DNA from: Tetrapyrgos nigripes
Lineage: Eukaryota > Basidiomycota > Agaricomycetes > Agaricales > Campanellaceae
Length of the DNA stretch: 64,000 nucleotides
Assembly (NCBI GenBank): GCA_013368315.1
Contig: JAACJM010000041.1
Coordinates: 248,001 to 312,000, forward strand
Reading direction: 5' to 3'
Shown: piece by piece, positions 44,216 through 54,969 of the stretch
Layout of the letters: the number at the start of each line of letters is the position of its first letter
Numbering within the stretch: the stretch's first letter is position 1
Notes under the pieces: generated by a model
The model's input: only the letters and a program-made list of their open reading frames with translations
The model's database searches: none
Told to the model about the DNA's origin: nothing
Position numbers and translations under genes: made by a program

Positions 44216-45283
44216 TCACTGTGTCTGTGTCCGTCCATTCCTTGCAATCGTCTTAATATCCGGCATCTTCTTAATAAGATTACACATCGTCAACCTCCAA
44301 AGTTTAAAATCCTTGCACAAGTCGCATTCGCATACTTTCTTCCTATCTGCATTGGGTTGAAGAATTAGTGTGCCGAATTGAGAAAGCTTGCGTGGGTCCA
44401 GGACGATCTCTTCCTTCACTTCGTGCATTCGAACGTGCCATGGGAGAGTTCCACTTCCACTGTCGACTGTGCTGTGTTTTGGAGCGATTCGGCAGATGGT
44501 GATGAATTGGCTGAGCGTTTGGATGAAGTTGGAGTGGTATATGCTCTAGATTGACAATATCAAACCAGAGACAATTAAACCGGAGCGTGTACAAGTACTT
44601 ACCCATGCCACCAAAACATCATGAGGCAAGCGAAAGGCTAATTCCTCGAGAGGTTCCAGAACCATAAGTGGCGCGAGGTCATAAAGAAGATTTTTATGAC
44701 CGTGTTCAACTGCATAGTCAAAGACTGCTCGAGTGTTTGTTGAAATGTATTCCCTTTAAATGAGTGATATTTGAACCAATCAGTCAAAGAAACGTCAAGA
44801 ATTTCATCAGACTAAGAGGCTCACTCACTTCATGTAAAAAGCACAATAACCCCTCGCAAAATACGCTACATACTTCTCCGATGCGTTTGCAAGCTCCATC
44901 AACTGTGCAAAATTCAATCCATCGAGTTCGGGTGGATTCTGAGGACGCATGAATTGGAAAAGGAGTTCCAGTGTAGAGGATGTCTCAGTTAGGGAGATGG
45001 TTTCGGTTTCGCTATTAGTAGACGAAGTGGTGGTATGCTTGGCCAAGGGGAACCCTTCAGCATAGGCTTCAATGTGTTTTTGGTGAACGTAGAATAAGAC
45101 ATTGTCTGAAGAATGGAAGACGATGTCCCCGCCTGATTCAGGGCTGACTGAGCAGTGACGAGAGCAGGAGTTTTGTAAGGAACGTCAGAGGAATAGCGTA
45201 GGTAGAAAGATCTTGATGTACCCACATAGAGTCGATAACTGCTGCTGGATGGCACTGGTGCTATTATTCACTGTCGCCATCAT
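44216..45283 (-). CDS. BTB/POZ-domain protein, 285 aa, inverted paralogue
   Basis: Four exons: 45283-45226, 45147-44829, 44753-44603, 44545-44216, all in phase. BTB core: GGDIVFHSSDNVLFYVHQKH, TLELLFQFMRPQNPPELDGL, FAQLMELANASEKYVAYFAR, then the helical extension FDYAVEHGHKNLLYDLAPLM and LPHDVLVAW. The C-terminal region holds a Cys set (CECDLCKDFKLW) in the place of CENSCCNGQKQW in the other copy, followed by MPDIKTIARN. Two ATGs are adjacent at 45283 and 45280, either of which could serve. It is probably functional; the last few residues (GRTQTQ) diverge from the paralogue's AKKYAQS. Confidence 0.82.
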
Positions 45284-47875
45284 CTCGGAGGGAGGCAAGG
45301 GGGGGAAGTAGTGGATGAGTGGGTGAAACAAAGCAGCGTTGTGAGCTTATCTACCCTTGTCCTTGCGTACCCGTGTAGTTCATTTAACTTAGCCTTTGGT
45401 GCTTCCATGCGGCAGAAGATGTCTACCTCGTCAAAGAAGATGAGCGAATAGCAAGCAGAGAACTGAGAAGTCACGAACTGTACGTGAGTAAATACATTTT
45501 GTGAGTTTCAGTACGCATTTCTGCTTGTCACAGATATGTTACCGTTTTTGGGGTTTGGGGTGAAGATGCATACCTCGTCAAAATTCGACAGGTGGAATAA
45601 GGAAGATTTCGTATCATCGTGAGAAACCTCTTCCTATTGAAACTGCTGCAAGACCCCTGATCATAGGTAGGAATGTATTACTTATACCAAAAACCGCCCG
45701 AATCCGCGCACGAAAACTAGACAGTGAGAGATCTATTTACCCTACGCAAGTAACGCAACAAATGGAATACATTATCAATCATTGTCAAAGTCATCCTCAA
45801 GCTCCTGCTCCTTCCGGCGGCGGAAAGCCATCATAGCGAGCCTGAATCTCGTCCATGAGTCTCGAGAAGACAATGCTTGATAGGTCATCATATCTTCTGT
45901 CGTCTGCACGGGCATGGTTGCCGTGCTGCCACTGTGATAGACTGATAGTGCCTATAATCGTCGGCTGTCAGCCTTCAGGTTAGTTTATACGAAGTTACGA
46001 ACTCGTCTAGGGATCCCCTAAATAAGTGTAGATGTCTGTTCACCATTTCCGCGTCAGTCCGAGCCCCACGTCTTCTGATATCGGATTTGGACTTTTCTCG
46101 TTAATTGGAGACGATGATCCCAAAAACTGCGAAAACTTTTGTTCAAATTTTTTCCGAACCGGTGTAACAGACATGTCCACCCATTTAAGGGGGTCCTTCT
46201 AGGGCTTTGCCTGCGACGGGCCTTGCAAGAGGTACCGGATTCGATTATCAGCAAATGGCAAAGGCCGACGAATCTGAGTTGCCATTTGAAATTCCCGGAG
46301 GTAAAAATCTCTTCAAGTTGCGTTGTCGCGTCTGTACACGTACGTAGATCATCTGTTTTTCGTAAGGTATTGCTATGTACTTGCCTGTATCCTCAGCGGT
46401 GGTAAGATCGGGGCGGATCGACAGCGAACCTATGAACCGTCAGCTCGTCTTGCTCGTGTCTTATCACCCCAGAAACAATGATGTATGTACCTATAAAGGG
46501 GATGTGGGCCACCACTGCGTGTGGCAATGACGAGGCCCCCCAAAAGGAAAGGGAGTGAGTCACTGAGTGGCAAGTGCTAAAGATAGATAGATAGATACAC
46601 GCCAAGTGGCCCCTTCAGGGCCCGGCGGGGTGGCGTTGCGTAGTCACCTAATCGATGATATGAGCGCTGTTAACTGTTCGGTACTGGCTTCTATCAAGAT
46701 TCCAAGCCGGGAGACAATTTCAGCATAGCCACACAGCAAACCGTGGGTTTGTAAGAACAAGTCCCGTAAAAGGGCCTCGTAACTATGAAAGAGGTAAGTA
46801 CTGTTCCTGTCGCGAAAGAAGTTTCCTTCAGAATACCGCTGCTACAGCAGCTTCCGTAGTTCAATGGCGACGGTTAAAGTGGGTCGCAGAAATCAATTCT
46901 GCGGAATTTCTGCGAGCGTTTCTGCGGCCCACTTTGACCATCAAGAATATCAACGCTGGATCAACATCATGATCCTGATTACAATTGTCTTGATCCATGC
47001 CTTGTCCATGTCATGTAATGAACTCCTCCTACTCCTCCCGCCGCAATGCATCATACAAGTGCGTCCCGGAAAATCTACATACGCCAAGGAACCTACATAC
47101 TCATCTTATTTTTTAGAGCCTGTTCGACAGTGACAGGACGCGGATCAAGACGTCCATGAATTTCTTCCTAGTCGCATGTTACCTTATATAGTAGACCGGT
47201 GAATAAATTGTTTCCTGGGGTGACAGTCGTCCAATGAGAGCTGTACGTGTCATCACCGCTCTCGACGATGGACTACGACGAATACGGATACAGCTACGAG
47301 GAGTTGCTGACCTTCCTATAGGATCGGACGCATGGAGTACATTGGTTCCTTTGGCACGCGGCGGCATGATGGGAGTCAGGCTGTCATATTACCAAAGACC
47401 TCTTGTTCTTCCACTTTGCACACTCGGGGTGGGCACGCTTGAATACCTTCAATGATGTAAACACCGAAACCGGACTGTTCCTGAATGAGCATGACCGCAC
47501 TCTCTGCCACTGATTCCCAAAGTCACATCAGAGATGCATCAAGGCATCCGTCTTCTGTGACAAATCTATCACTGGCCACAACTATAGTCCATTTCCTAGT
47601 CTGTCAGCAAGCTGTATCTTTGGTTGATCTTTCAACCGTACAAACCCATCTTGTTTCAATCTGAAGGCTGAAGCATTAGGGGGCGCCGCTCTCAACGCTC
47701 ACTTTGAAGTCCCGTGATATCATGGATGATCAGAACCGGTTCAGACATTTGGTCCTTGGAAGTCTTTATCCAGCTTGAAAGCGATAGTGCACAGAGTCAT
47801 GGAATGTTACTGAAGGCAAGGTGAGTCAAACTGCTGCTAGAGTGAGAAAGAAAGTCAACTCATTACCTGGAACCA
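45284..47875. other. Gene-poor gap
   Basis: No gene model is supported in 2.6 kb. Contents noted: a GATA microsatellite at about 46583-46597, an imperfect hairpin at 46872-46939, and several short ORFs without domain character. The last 150 bases may belong to the host locus hit by the copia element (see the remnant at 54970). Confidence 0.4.
46872..46939. repeat. 68-nt hairpin-forming inverted repeat
   Basis: The left arm GGTTAAAGTGGGTCGCAGAAA pairs with the right arm TTTCTGCGGCCCACTTTGACC with two mismatches over 21 bp. The loop has three more TTCTGCG-like repeats. It may be the remnant of a tiny inverted-repeat element or a structured RNA; there is no other support. Confidence 0.6.
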
Positions 47876-47880
47876 GAGAC
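47876..47880 (+). repeat. 5-bp target duplication GAGAC, left
   Basis: GAGAC precedes the left LTR and follows the right LTR at 54970-54974, the 5-bp duplication expected for a Ty1/copia integrase. Confidence 0.85.
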
Positions 47881-48248
47881 TGTTAAGCAGGCATGGTACG
47901 GCTTGTACACTACTAAACGCAGTGGCAACTACGCTACTTACCTGGGGATAAGAGTTAGCTTATTAGGCTTGTTAGAGGCTTGTTGAGCGATGTGGGTTAA
48001 GTTTGAAACTTGTTATTTGGAGGACTTTCTACTAGTCCTTATATACCTTTAAGGAGGTACAAATACATGTAAACTAATACTAGAGTAACAATAAGATTCT
48101 ATTGTACTGGATAGAACAATGCTGGTTTCGTACACTATTGTAGTACTACACTTTATTGTCTATATAATCTTATTGTTCTATATATAACTACCACTATTGT
48201 TCTATATAGAATACGTTGATGGCTGCAACTGAATGCGCCAATTCAACA
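47881..48248 (-). repeat. 3' LTR of the copia element (element orientation)
   Basis: 368 bp, TGTTAAGCAG to AATTCAACA on the plus strand. It contains AT-rich runs with TATATA near 48182-48187 and several copies of TTGTTCTATATA. I see no difference from the other LTR. Confidence 0.92.
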
Positions 48249-48259
48249 CTCCCCCTTGC
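48249..48259 (-). promoter_or_regulatory. Polypurine tract of the copia element
   Basis: On the minus strand GCAAGGGGGAG lies immediately before the 3' LTR. This is where plus-strand DNA synthesis would be primed. Confidence 0.75.
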
Positions 48260-48354
48260 TAAGCAGCACAGTAGTGCGCGTAAGCATAGGTAGGCGCTGT
48301 AAGCAGCCATGGAAGGAAGGGATCCAGTGCCTCGACGTTTTCGATGCAATTTCT

Positions 48355-51300
48355 TCAATTATAAAACTGAAGTCCTAATTGTTTCCTGAACTTCTCAAAC
48401 TTTACTCGATCAAGAGCTTTAGTGAGTAGATCTGCAGGGTTATTACTTCCTTCAATGAAGAATAACTTGACTGTCTCGTCGATGACTTTTTCTCGAACAA
48501 AATGATATCGAATATCAATGTGTTTGGTTCGCTTATCCGTGACAGGGTTTGATGCAATAAAAATTGATCCCTGATTGTCACCGTAAATTGGAATAGCGTG
48601 AAGAGGATATTCGATTTCACTGAGAAGAGTCTTGAACCAACAGACTTGTCGACTACAGTCACTAAGTGCCATGTATTCAGCTTCAGTTGAAGATAGAGCA
48701 ACTGTCTTTTGTTGTCTTGACGTCCAGCTAAATGGTGCTTGGGCTAATTGTAGAAAGAAGCCAGTTTGAGATTTGCGAGTTCCAGGATCTGATCCCCAAT
48801 CAGAGTCTGTATAGGCTGATAAGCCTTCTCCCCCTCGACCGTTGTACACAAGAGCATATTTTCTAGTGCCAACGAGATAACGGCAAATGTCTTTCGCCCT
48901 ATTGTAGTGTTCTTGTGAGGGGTTTGCAGCAAATTGCGCAAGTTTTGTGACAGCAAAGGAAATATCAGGACGTGTTCCTAACATTAGGTAGAGTAAGGAT
49001 CCGATTATCTCCTGATAACTTTGACGAAGAGTATAATTGACAGGAGTGTCATTTGGAAGAGGAAGAGGGTGATAATTGCCAGGTAATGGGGTAGCAGAAG
49101 CTTTCGCGTTTTGCATTCCATAAGTTTCTAGGATTTTATCCAGATAAGCGCACTGATCTAAAGAGATCTTGCTGCCTTTCCTGGTAATTCTCATCCTAAG
49201 GAATTCTTTGGCATCGCCTAGATCCCTACATTCCCATCTCTTCATAAAGTCTCCTTTGAGTCGTAAGACTAAGGTTTTGTTAGCTCCACAGAATAGAGCG
49301 TCATCCACATAGACTACAGCAATGACGATAGAATTTTCGATAAGATTTTTGTTGGCGTCATAGCGTTTGTGAATGAAGATTCCGGCGTCGGAAATGATTC
49401 GTTTAAAACCAAGTTCCGCCATGGACTTATCAAGACTTTTCCACCACGCAAGTCCTGCTTGTTTGAGTCCGTAAAGAGCACGAAGAAGCCGGACGACTTT
49501 ATGCTCTTGTCCTTTTACTTTAAAGGCTTCCGGTTGTTCCATATAGATTTCTTCATCGAGTAAGCCATATAAATAGGCTGATCGGACATCGACACCGGAC
49601 ACGTGCCAGCCCTTAAGTGCAGCTAAAGCGAAGATTAAGCGCACAGTCTCGAATCGAACAACAGGTGAATATATTTGATCAAAGTCTATGCCTTCGACCT
49701 GTGAAAAACCTTTTGCAACGAGTCTTGCCTTTTTACGACCATCAGTTTTGATGTCGAAGACCCATCGGTTTTTGATAACTTTCCTATCTTTCGGCCTTTC
49801 GACCAATTCATAGGTGTCGCGCTTTCGAAGAGCCTCTAGTTCTTCGCGGCAAGCGACTTTCCATTCCTCTTGCTCAGCTATAGGTAAGCGAGCAATATCT
49901 TTGAATGTCCATTCGCGAATATTACGAACATTCGGTTGATTCCCATCATTCTTCGAAGTAACTTTCTGAATAAGCAAGTGGGAATCAATTTCTCCAGGAG
50001 CAATTGCCTGCATAAGCAAGAAATTTATAGATACTCCCCCTTCACGGCATGGTTCTGCCATTTCTTCTGATTCAGGGCGTGCAGAGTCATCACTCTCGGC
50101 TTGCTGCTCCCCCTGGGGTGCGCTTCCGGATGCAGAACTAGGTCCGGGAACCTGTTGCTCTGTAGCTTGTTGACGTTCTCTCTGAGCGTCTCTCTCTGCT
50201 TTAGCTTTTGCTTCCGCTCTTTTATCAGCCGCGATTTGAGGTTCAAGATCGCGTTCAACTTCTACAGGGTGTTTATCCCCATATCGTTTAGGTACAGTAC
50301 CAGTACGCTCGCTTCGACGTGTTGGTTCTGTTGGTGGCCGTCTTTGTCTAGGAGCTCTGGGCTTTCGAGGTGCCTGAGGAGGTGGTGTCTCCACTGGCGG
50401 CGGTGTTACCGTTCTTCTAGGCTCAGAGTCACTATCCAGAGACGAAGGCGGTGGATCCTGTTCAGGTTCGTCGTCACGAAGTTGATCAGGTCTCCTTGTT
50501 GAAGGGATGCGAGGAGGACGATGATGAAAATCTTCATCATCATCGTCAGGGATTGTTTGTGGTAGAGGTGTGTCATCGTTGTGCGATGACTCGATAGGTA
50601 GTTGTTTTGAATTACGAGATTGAGTTTTACATCGAGGAAAGAAATCTTCCTCAAACACGGCTTGCGGGGATGTAAATTCCGCATTGTTTGTACGCATGAA
50701 AAGATTTCCACGTTCTCCTGGTGCTACACCAAGATACGTCATGAGTTCTGACTTGGAAGCGAGTTTGTTCTTTCGAGTTTCCTCAGGTTTAAAGACATAA
50801 GCTCCACAGCCAAAGACTCGTAAATGATCGATACGTGGTTTTTCCTTCTCAAGCATTTCAAATGGAGTTATCCATTTGTGTCGTCGTAAGGGAGTACGTC
50901 GATAGACATACAATCCATGACGGACAGCATATTCCCACCAAGATTCAGGTAGACATGCTAACTTCATCATTGCCAATGACTTATCCATTAGGGTGCGTAT
51001 AAAGCGCTCCGCTCGACCATTCTGTTGATGAATGTATGGTGCACTGTTAAGGATTTTAACACCTTTTTCGAGTAACATTTCTCGGTAGGTGCCTTTGATG
51101 AATTCACCACCCATATCAGACATCCACTGTTCGACTTTCGTCTTATATTGAGTTTCTACCATCGCAAGGAACTGGCGAGTGGCAGTCAGTGGTTGTTTTT
51201 TGTCTTTAAGAAAACGTATCCAAGCATCTGAAGTGTAATCATCAAAGAAGACGATTATATACTTGTATTTGTGGTAGGATATCGTGGGGTATTCATGTAG

Positions 51301-54285
51301 ATCCGTATGGATAATTTGGAAAGGACGAGTAGCACGTCGTTCGTTAGGAGGGTAAGCCTGTCTGGGAGTTTTGCCTTCAAGACAGCCTTTGCACAAAGGA
51401 ATTTCCTTCGGAATAATGAATTCAGGAGTGCCAAGGGTGTGTTGTCGGACATGTTTTAGAACATCACGCGAGGGATGTCCTATACGACGATGTAAAATCT
51501 CGTAGTTGATAAGATAAATCAAAAGATTGGCTTTAGAAGCGACAATTTTCGATTTGTGTGGAAGATAGTATAGCGTTTCTTCCGGTATACGCTTTGAGAA
51601 AGTCAAGAATGTTGTATTTCTCGAAATGGTGATGTGATCGGAGTTACCGCGCATAAACATGTTGTCATTTAAGAATTGACCGACAGATAAGAGTCGTTGA
51701 TTTAGATCGGGAATGTAATAGACCGGATATAATTTCATAACTCTTTTACGTTGAGAGATCAGGACTGTTCCGGATGCACGAATCTTTGTGAATCCATTGG
51801 CAGTTTTCACTGGAATTGGTTTTATATAACTCAATTCAACAAAGTCATTGATGTCGAACGTAAAATGCGCTGATGCTCCAGAATCAAGTAACCATCCATC
51901 ACTGAAGTGGATTTTGACAGTATCAGATCTCTTTTTCTTACACGTCTGGCATAGTGAGAACAGAGTGCCACAGGCACATAAATATTTATTGTTGCCGCCA
52001 GGGCTAGTGTACAGATTATTATAAATAAAAGGGGTAGTCAAACCCAGAGGAGCGGTATGTAATAAATATATACATGAAGAACCTGCTTCCAAATTACGAG
52101 CTGCTGGAAAAAGCGCATCAGTACTTTTATTCATAAGATCTGAATTGAGATCTGACCTGAGATAACCGTTGTCCATGCCATTGGGTTCAGAGTCTAGGGA
52201 CCAGCCATAATTATTTGCGGCATTGACGGTAACCATGACGGGGGTAGAAGGTCGTGGACTTGGAATTCCGTACGATGCGGTGTCCTCTACGGGTGACGTA
52301 GGTAGACTCATCCTGCCGATCGATGGCGGAGTCGACATGTACTCGAGGTCGCTGGTTTCGGATAGGCTCGGAGACATGCTCCGGAGTTCTGGCATTGAAC
52401 TCGGAGTTGGAGCCCTGGAGGGTAGTTCCATCCCTCCTAGTCCGATTGTAGCGTCTCGCTGCCAGTCGATTAGCTCGTCGTACCTTCCATCCTCGTTTTG
52501 GAGATGAGGAGTCAGCCATTCCCATCCCGTCGAAGTCGTGCCAGGTGTTGGGCTTGCAACACGGCTGGATGGCAAGGATTGAGTGGTCATGCCATTGGGA
52601 GGTGCAGGCTGTGAGCCACTTGGCATCTCGCTGCGGACTGCAGCAAGTCGTTGGACAAGAGAAAGAGTGCCACTCGTTCCCGTTGGGGCAACGGTGTTCA
52701 GCGCTGCTCTTAGTGGTTCCCCATAGATGTGGAGGGGATCCTCGGGGTTCTGGAACCTCTCCCCAAGGTGTATTGCGCATTCCATCATCTCGGCAGCAGG
52801 ATCCGCGGCAATCCGGTCGATAAGTGGAACAGGTGTCCGGATGTCCTGAGAAACCTTTGCACCTGACTCCGTCGTTGTGGTACCAAACACACTTCCGAGT
52901 TCCGAAGTGTTCACCAGAGTGTCCTTGTTCCAACTGGCATCTTCTCCTTGAGCGCATGCCATATCGGCATCTGAACTGGTCTGAATTTCGGGATATTCAC
53001 CGTTCCAACCATTCCAGTTGCCAGCATCACCCCAACCATCAGAAGATGATTGAAGGTTGTTCCAATAGATGCGTTCCGTGAGGGTGCGTTTAGGACGAGG
53101 GGCAGGAGTAAGTGAAGTGAAGGAGGAAGGATCGGTATGAGACATGACGACATCTTCAAGAGTAGCAACAGTCTCACCAGATGGTCTAGCGCCAATATCG
53201 CGTGCCAGGTTGATAGCTCTTTTGGTACCTGTGAAGAAGGCGTCAAAAGGCTTTTCCGTTTCCATGAAGAATGGCTTACGGGTATCAACTGCAGCGGGCG
53301 TGTCGACGACGGTGACTGTGTGCATCATGGGAGACATGTCGTCGTGGACGAGATGTGCCTGGCCCTGTCTCTTGGCCTGTTCGAACTTTCCAGCTCGACC
53401 TCCTCGACGGAAATTAGCTTTTCCTTTGCCCTTTCCCTTGCCCTTTCCCTTGTTATTCCCATTGGAGCCACTGGCTCCGTTAGCGCCGCTGCTGCTGCCA
53501 CTAGGGCGCTGCTGCTGCTGCTGTTGGAAACTAGGGTTACCGTCCTTTCGCTTGACAGCTGAAAGACGGTTGGCATGGGCTTTCCCAGAAGGCCCCTTGA
53601 ACGCTCCCTGGCGAGATTCCCAAATATTGACAATCTCGCTTTGCAGTACATCGAGATTTGCGGTGTCGACCTCCTCAAGAGTGTATTGAGTATACTGATT
53701 GATAAGATACTCATATCTGGGGGGAAGTTTGGAAATGATGAACATGACGATGAGGAAGTTGGCGACTTTCGTAACGGAAGTGGTTGAGGTGCCATCAGTG
53801 GGGATACCATAGGCACTGACCCTATCGAAGTGCATGCGAATAAGTTCGATCGCAGCGCTCGGATTGGCGTCGTTGGGAATAGTGATGGAGGTAGCACGTT
53901 TGAAATCCGTGTAGATTGCGGAAACACCAGGTTTCCCATAGGTCTTTTTGAGAAAGTCCCAAATTTCCTTGGCGGTAGTCATTCCAAGTGTTTTCTGACG
54001 AACGGGAGGAGAGAGACGAAGTTTGATAGACCCCATGGCCTTATCGTTCTTCTCATCCCAGTCAGCCTGTTTCTTTTGAGCCGCCGTGATAGCCTCAGAT
54101 TGAGCCGCCGCGTCTTCAGCAGATAGAGGAGAAGCGGTACTCACTTCGGCATCATCGGGGCGATCAGATCTAAGGACAGAACTAAGTCCAGTAGCCTGCA
54201 ACCAGGCGACAAGGATGTCGGCCCAGATGTTGAAATCAACACCGGCGAAGACGGGAACAGTAGTCATCAGGACGTTGGAGGACAT
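48355..54285 (-). CDS. Copia gag-pol polyprotein, 1,976 aa
   Basis: Domains in order, with approximate residues. UBN2-type Gag, 15-240 (VRQKTLGMTTAKEIWDFLKK). A Gln-run then a Gly/Lys-rich basic segment, 255-310 (NKGKGKGKGKGKANFRRGGR), where a CCHC knuckle would be expected. Long Ser/Pro linker. Aspartic protease, LLDSGASAHFT, about 800. Pre-integrase zinc-binding HRRIGH and CKGC, about 930-960. Integrase core with IHTDLHE (about 992), SDMGGEF (1055) and QQNGRAER (1087), giving D,D,E. Pro/Arg-rich linker. RT from NRWVFDIKTDGRKKARLVAK (about 1505) to YVDD (1657). RNase H with YTDSDWG (1827), SSTEAEYMAL and YGDNQGS. Expression as one frame with no frameshift is usual for copia. There are no stops or missing catalytic residues. 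Confidence 0.95.
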   Translation of the reverse strand: MSSNVLMTTVPVFAGVDFNIWADILVAWLQATGLSSVLRSDRPDDAEVSTASPLSAEDAAAQSEAITAAQKKQADWDEKNDKAMGSIKLRLSPPVRQKTLGMTTAKEIWDFLKKTYGKPGVSAIYTDFKRATSITIPNDANPSAAIELIRMHFDRVSAYGIPTDGTSTTSVTKVANFLIVMFIISKLPPRYEYLINQYTQYTLEEVDTANLDVLQSEIVNIWESRQGAFKGPSGKAHANRLSAVKRKDGNPSFQQQQQQRPSGSSSGANGASGSNGNNKGKGKGKGKGKANFRRGGRAGKFEQAKRQGQAHLVHDDMSPMMHTVTVVDTPAAVDTRKPFFMETEKPFDAFFTGTKRAINLARDIGARPSGETVATLEDVVMSHTDPSSFTSLTPAPRPKRTLTERIYWNNLQSSSDGWGDAGNWNGWNGEYPEIQTSSDADMACAQGEDASWNKDTLVNTSELGSVFGTTTTESGAKVSQDIRTPVPLIDRIAADPAAEMMECAIHLGERFQNPEDPLHIYGEPLRAALNTVAPTGTSGTLSLVQRLAAVRSEMPSGSQPAPPNGMTTQSLPSSRVASPTPGTTSTGWEWLTPHLQNEDGRYDELIDWQRDATIGLGGMELPSRAPTPSSMPELRSMSPSLSETSDLEYMSTPPSIGRMSLPTSPVEDTASYGIPSPRPSTPVMVTVNAANNYGWSLDSEPNGMDNGYLRSDLNSDLMNKSTDALFPAARNLEAGSSCIYLLHTAPLGLTTPFIYNNLYTSPGGNNKYLCACGTLFSLCQTCKKKRSDTVKIHFSDGWLLDSGASAHFTFDINDFVELSYIKPIPVKTANGFTKIRASGTVLISQRKRVMKLYPVYYIPDLNQRLLSVGQFLNDNMFMRGNSDHITISRNTTFLTFSKRIPEETLYYLPHKSKIVASKANLLIYLINYEILHRRIGHPSRDVLKHVRQHTLGTPEFIIPKEIPLCKGCLEGKTPRQAYPPNERRATRPFQIIHTDLHEYPTISYHKYKYIIVFFDDYTSDAWIRFLKDKKQPLTATRQFLAMVETQYKTKVEQWMSDMGGEFIKGTYREMLLEKGVKILNSAPYIHQQNGRAERFIRTLMDKSLAMMKLACLPESWWEYAVRHGLYVYRRTPLRRHKWITPFEMLEKEKPRIDHLRVFGCGAYVFKPEETRKNKLASKSELMTYLGVAPGERGNLFMRTNNAEFTSPQAVFEEDFFPRCKTQSRNSKQLPIESSHNDDTPLPQTIPDDDDEDFHHRPPRIPSTRRPDQLRDDEPEQDPPPSSLDSDSEPRRTVTPPPVETPPPQAPRKPRAPRQRRPPTEPTRRSERTGTVPKRYGDKHPVEVERDLEPQIAADKRAEAKAKAERDAQRERQQATEQQVPGPSSASGSAPQGEQQAESDDSARPESEEMAEPCREGGVSINFLLMQAIAPGEIDSHLLIQKVTSKNDGNQPNVRNIREWTFKDIARLPIAEQEEWKVACREELEALRKRDTYELVERPKDRKVIKNRWVFDIKTDGRKKARLVAKGFSQVEGIDFDQIYSPVVRFETVRLIFALAALKGWHVSGVDVRSAYLYGLLDEEIYMEQPEAFKVKGQEHKVVRLLRALYGLKQAGLAWWKSLDKSMAELGFKRIISDAGIFIHKRYDANKNLIENSIVIAVVYVDDALFCGANKTLVLRLKGDFMKRWECRDLGDAKEFLRMRITRKGSKISLDQCAYLDKILETYGMQNAKASATPLPGNYHPLPLPNDTPVNYTLRQSYQEIIGSLLYLMLGTRPDISFAVTKLAQFAANPSQEHYNRAKDICRYLVGTRKYALVYNGRGGEGLSAYTDSDWGSDPGTRKSQTGFFLQLAQAPFSWTSRQQKTVALSSTEAEYMALSDCSRQVCWFKTLLSEIEYPLHAIPIYGDNQGSIFIASNPVTDKRTKHIDIRYHFVREKVIDETVKLFFIEGSNNPADLLTKALDRVKFEKFRKQLGLQFYN

Positions 54286-54587
54286 CTTTGATAATATCTG
54301 GGGAAGTCAACTGTCAGCATTTATCCATATGCAGAATAAGAAGGCAGCATTAAATGCGCCATGCGAAAGTGAAAAGAGGCAGCGATGAACGCGCCATGAC
54401 AGTGACTACTCCCCTAGATTGTCAACAACTGCAGCTGGACATAATTCCTGCGCTGTTGGACATATCGTCAAGCCATTAAAGGCGACGCAGGCTGCCACAG
54501 GGGCGCCACAGGCAGCCATGAAGGCGCCATCCAGGTAGTATGCGAAGTCTATGGTTTGCAGCCATTGAAGGCGCTCCCAAGGGCCTT

Positions 54588-54601
54588 CGGGGCCCATAAC
54601 C
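54588..54601 (-). promoter_or_regulatory. Primer-binding site, initiator tRNA-Met anticodon arm type
   Basis: On the minus strand the 5' LTR ends ...TTAACA and is followed directly by GGTTATGGGCCCC. The first 12 bases are the complement of GGGCCCATAACC, the anticodon arm of eukaryotic initiator tRNA-Met. This is the arrangement known from Drosophila copia, where a 5' half of the tRNA is the primer. Confidence 0.75.
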
Positions 54602-54969
54602 TGTTAAGCAGGCATGGTACGGCTTGTACACTACTAAACGCAGTGGCAACTACGCTACTTACCTGGGGATAAGAGTTAGCTTATTAGGCTTGTTAGAGGC
54701 TTGTTGAGCGATGTGGGTTAAGTTTGAAACTTGTTATTTGGAGGACTTTCTACTAGTCCTTATATACCTTTAAGGAGGTACAAATACATGTAAACTAATA
54801 CTAGAGTAACAATAAGATTCTATTGTACTGGATAGAACAATGCTGGTTTCGTACACTATTGTAGTACTACACTTTATTGTCTATATAATCTTATTGTTCT
54901 ATATATAACTACCACTATTGTTCTATATAGAATACGTTGATGGCTGCAACTGAATGCGCCAATTCAACA
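54602..54969 (-). repeat. 5' LTR of the copia element (element orientation)
   Basis: 368 bp and, as far as can be read by eye, identical to 47881-48248. It would carry the promoter for gag-pol on the minus strand. Confidence 0.92.

Larger units (their letters stand above)
41878..45283 (-). repeat. Inverted segmental duplication, arm 2
   Basis: Mirror copy of 20265-23545: BTB gene (minus strand) plus the decayed block. The arms are about 3.3-3.4 kb each and 18.3 kb apart. Divergence is substantial, with many substitutions and indels in the block and amino-acid differences in the BTB protein, so the event is not recent. Confidence 0.8.
47881..54969 (-). mobile_element. Complete Ty1/copia LTR retrotransposon, 7,089 bp
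   Basis: It is bounded by two 368-bp LTRs that read identically by eye, both TG...CA, with a 5-bp GAGAC target duplication. One uninterrupted gag-pol frame of 1,976 codons runs on the minus strand with the domain order gag, protease, integrase, RT, RNase H that defines Ty1/copia. A primer-binding site and a polypurine tract are in place. Everything needed for autonomous movement seems present, and identical LTRs imply a very young insertion. Confidence 0.95.
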
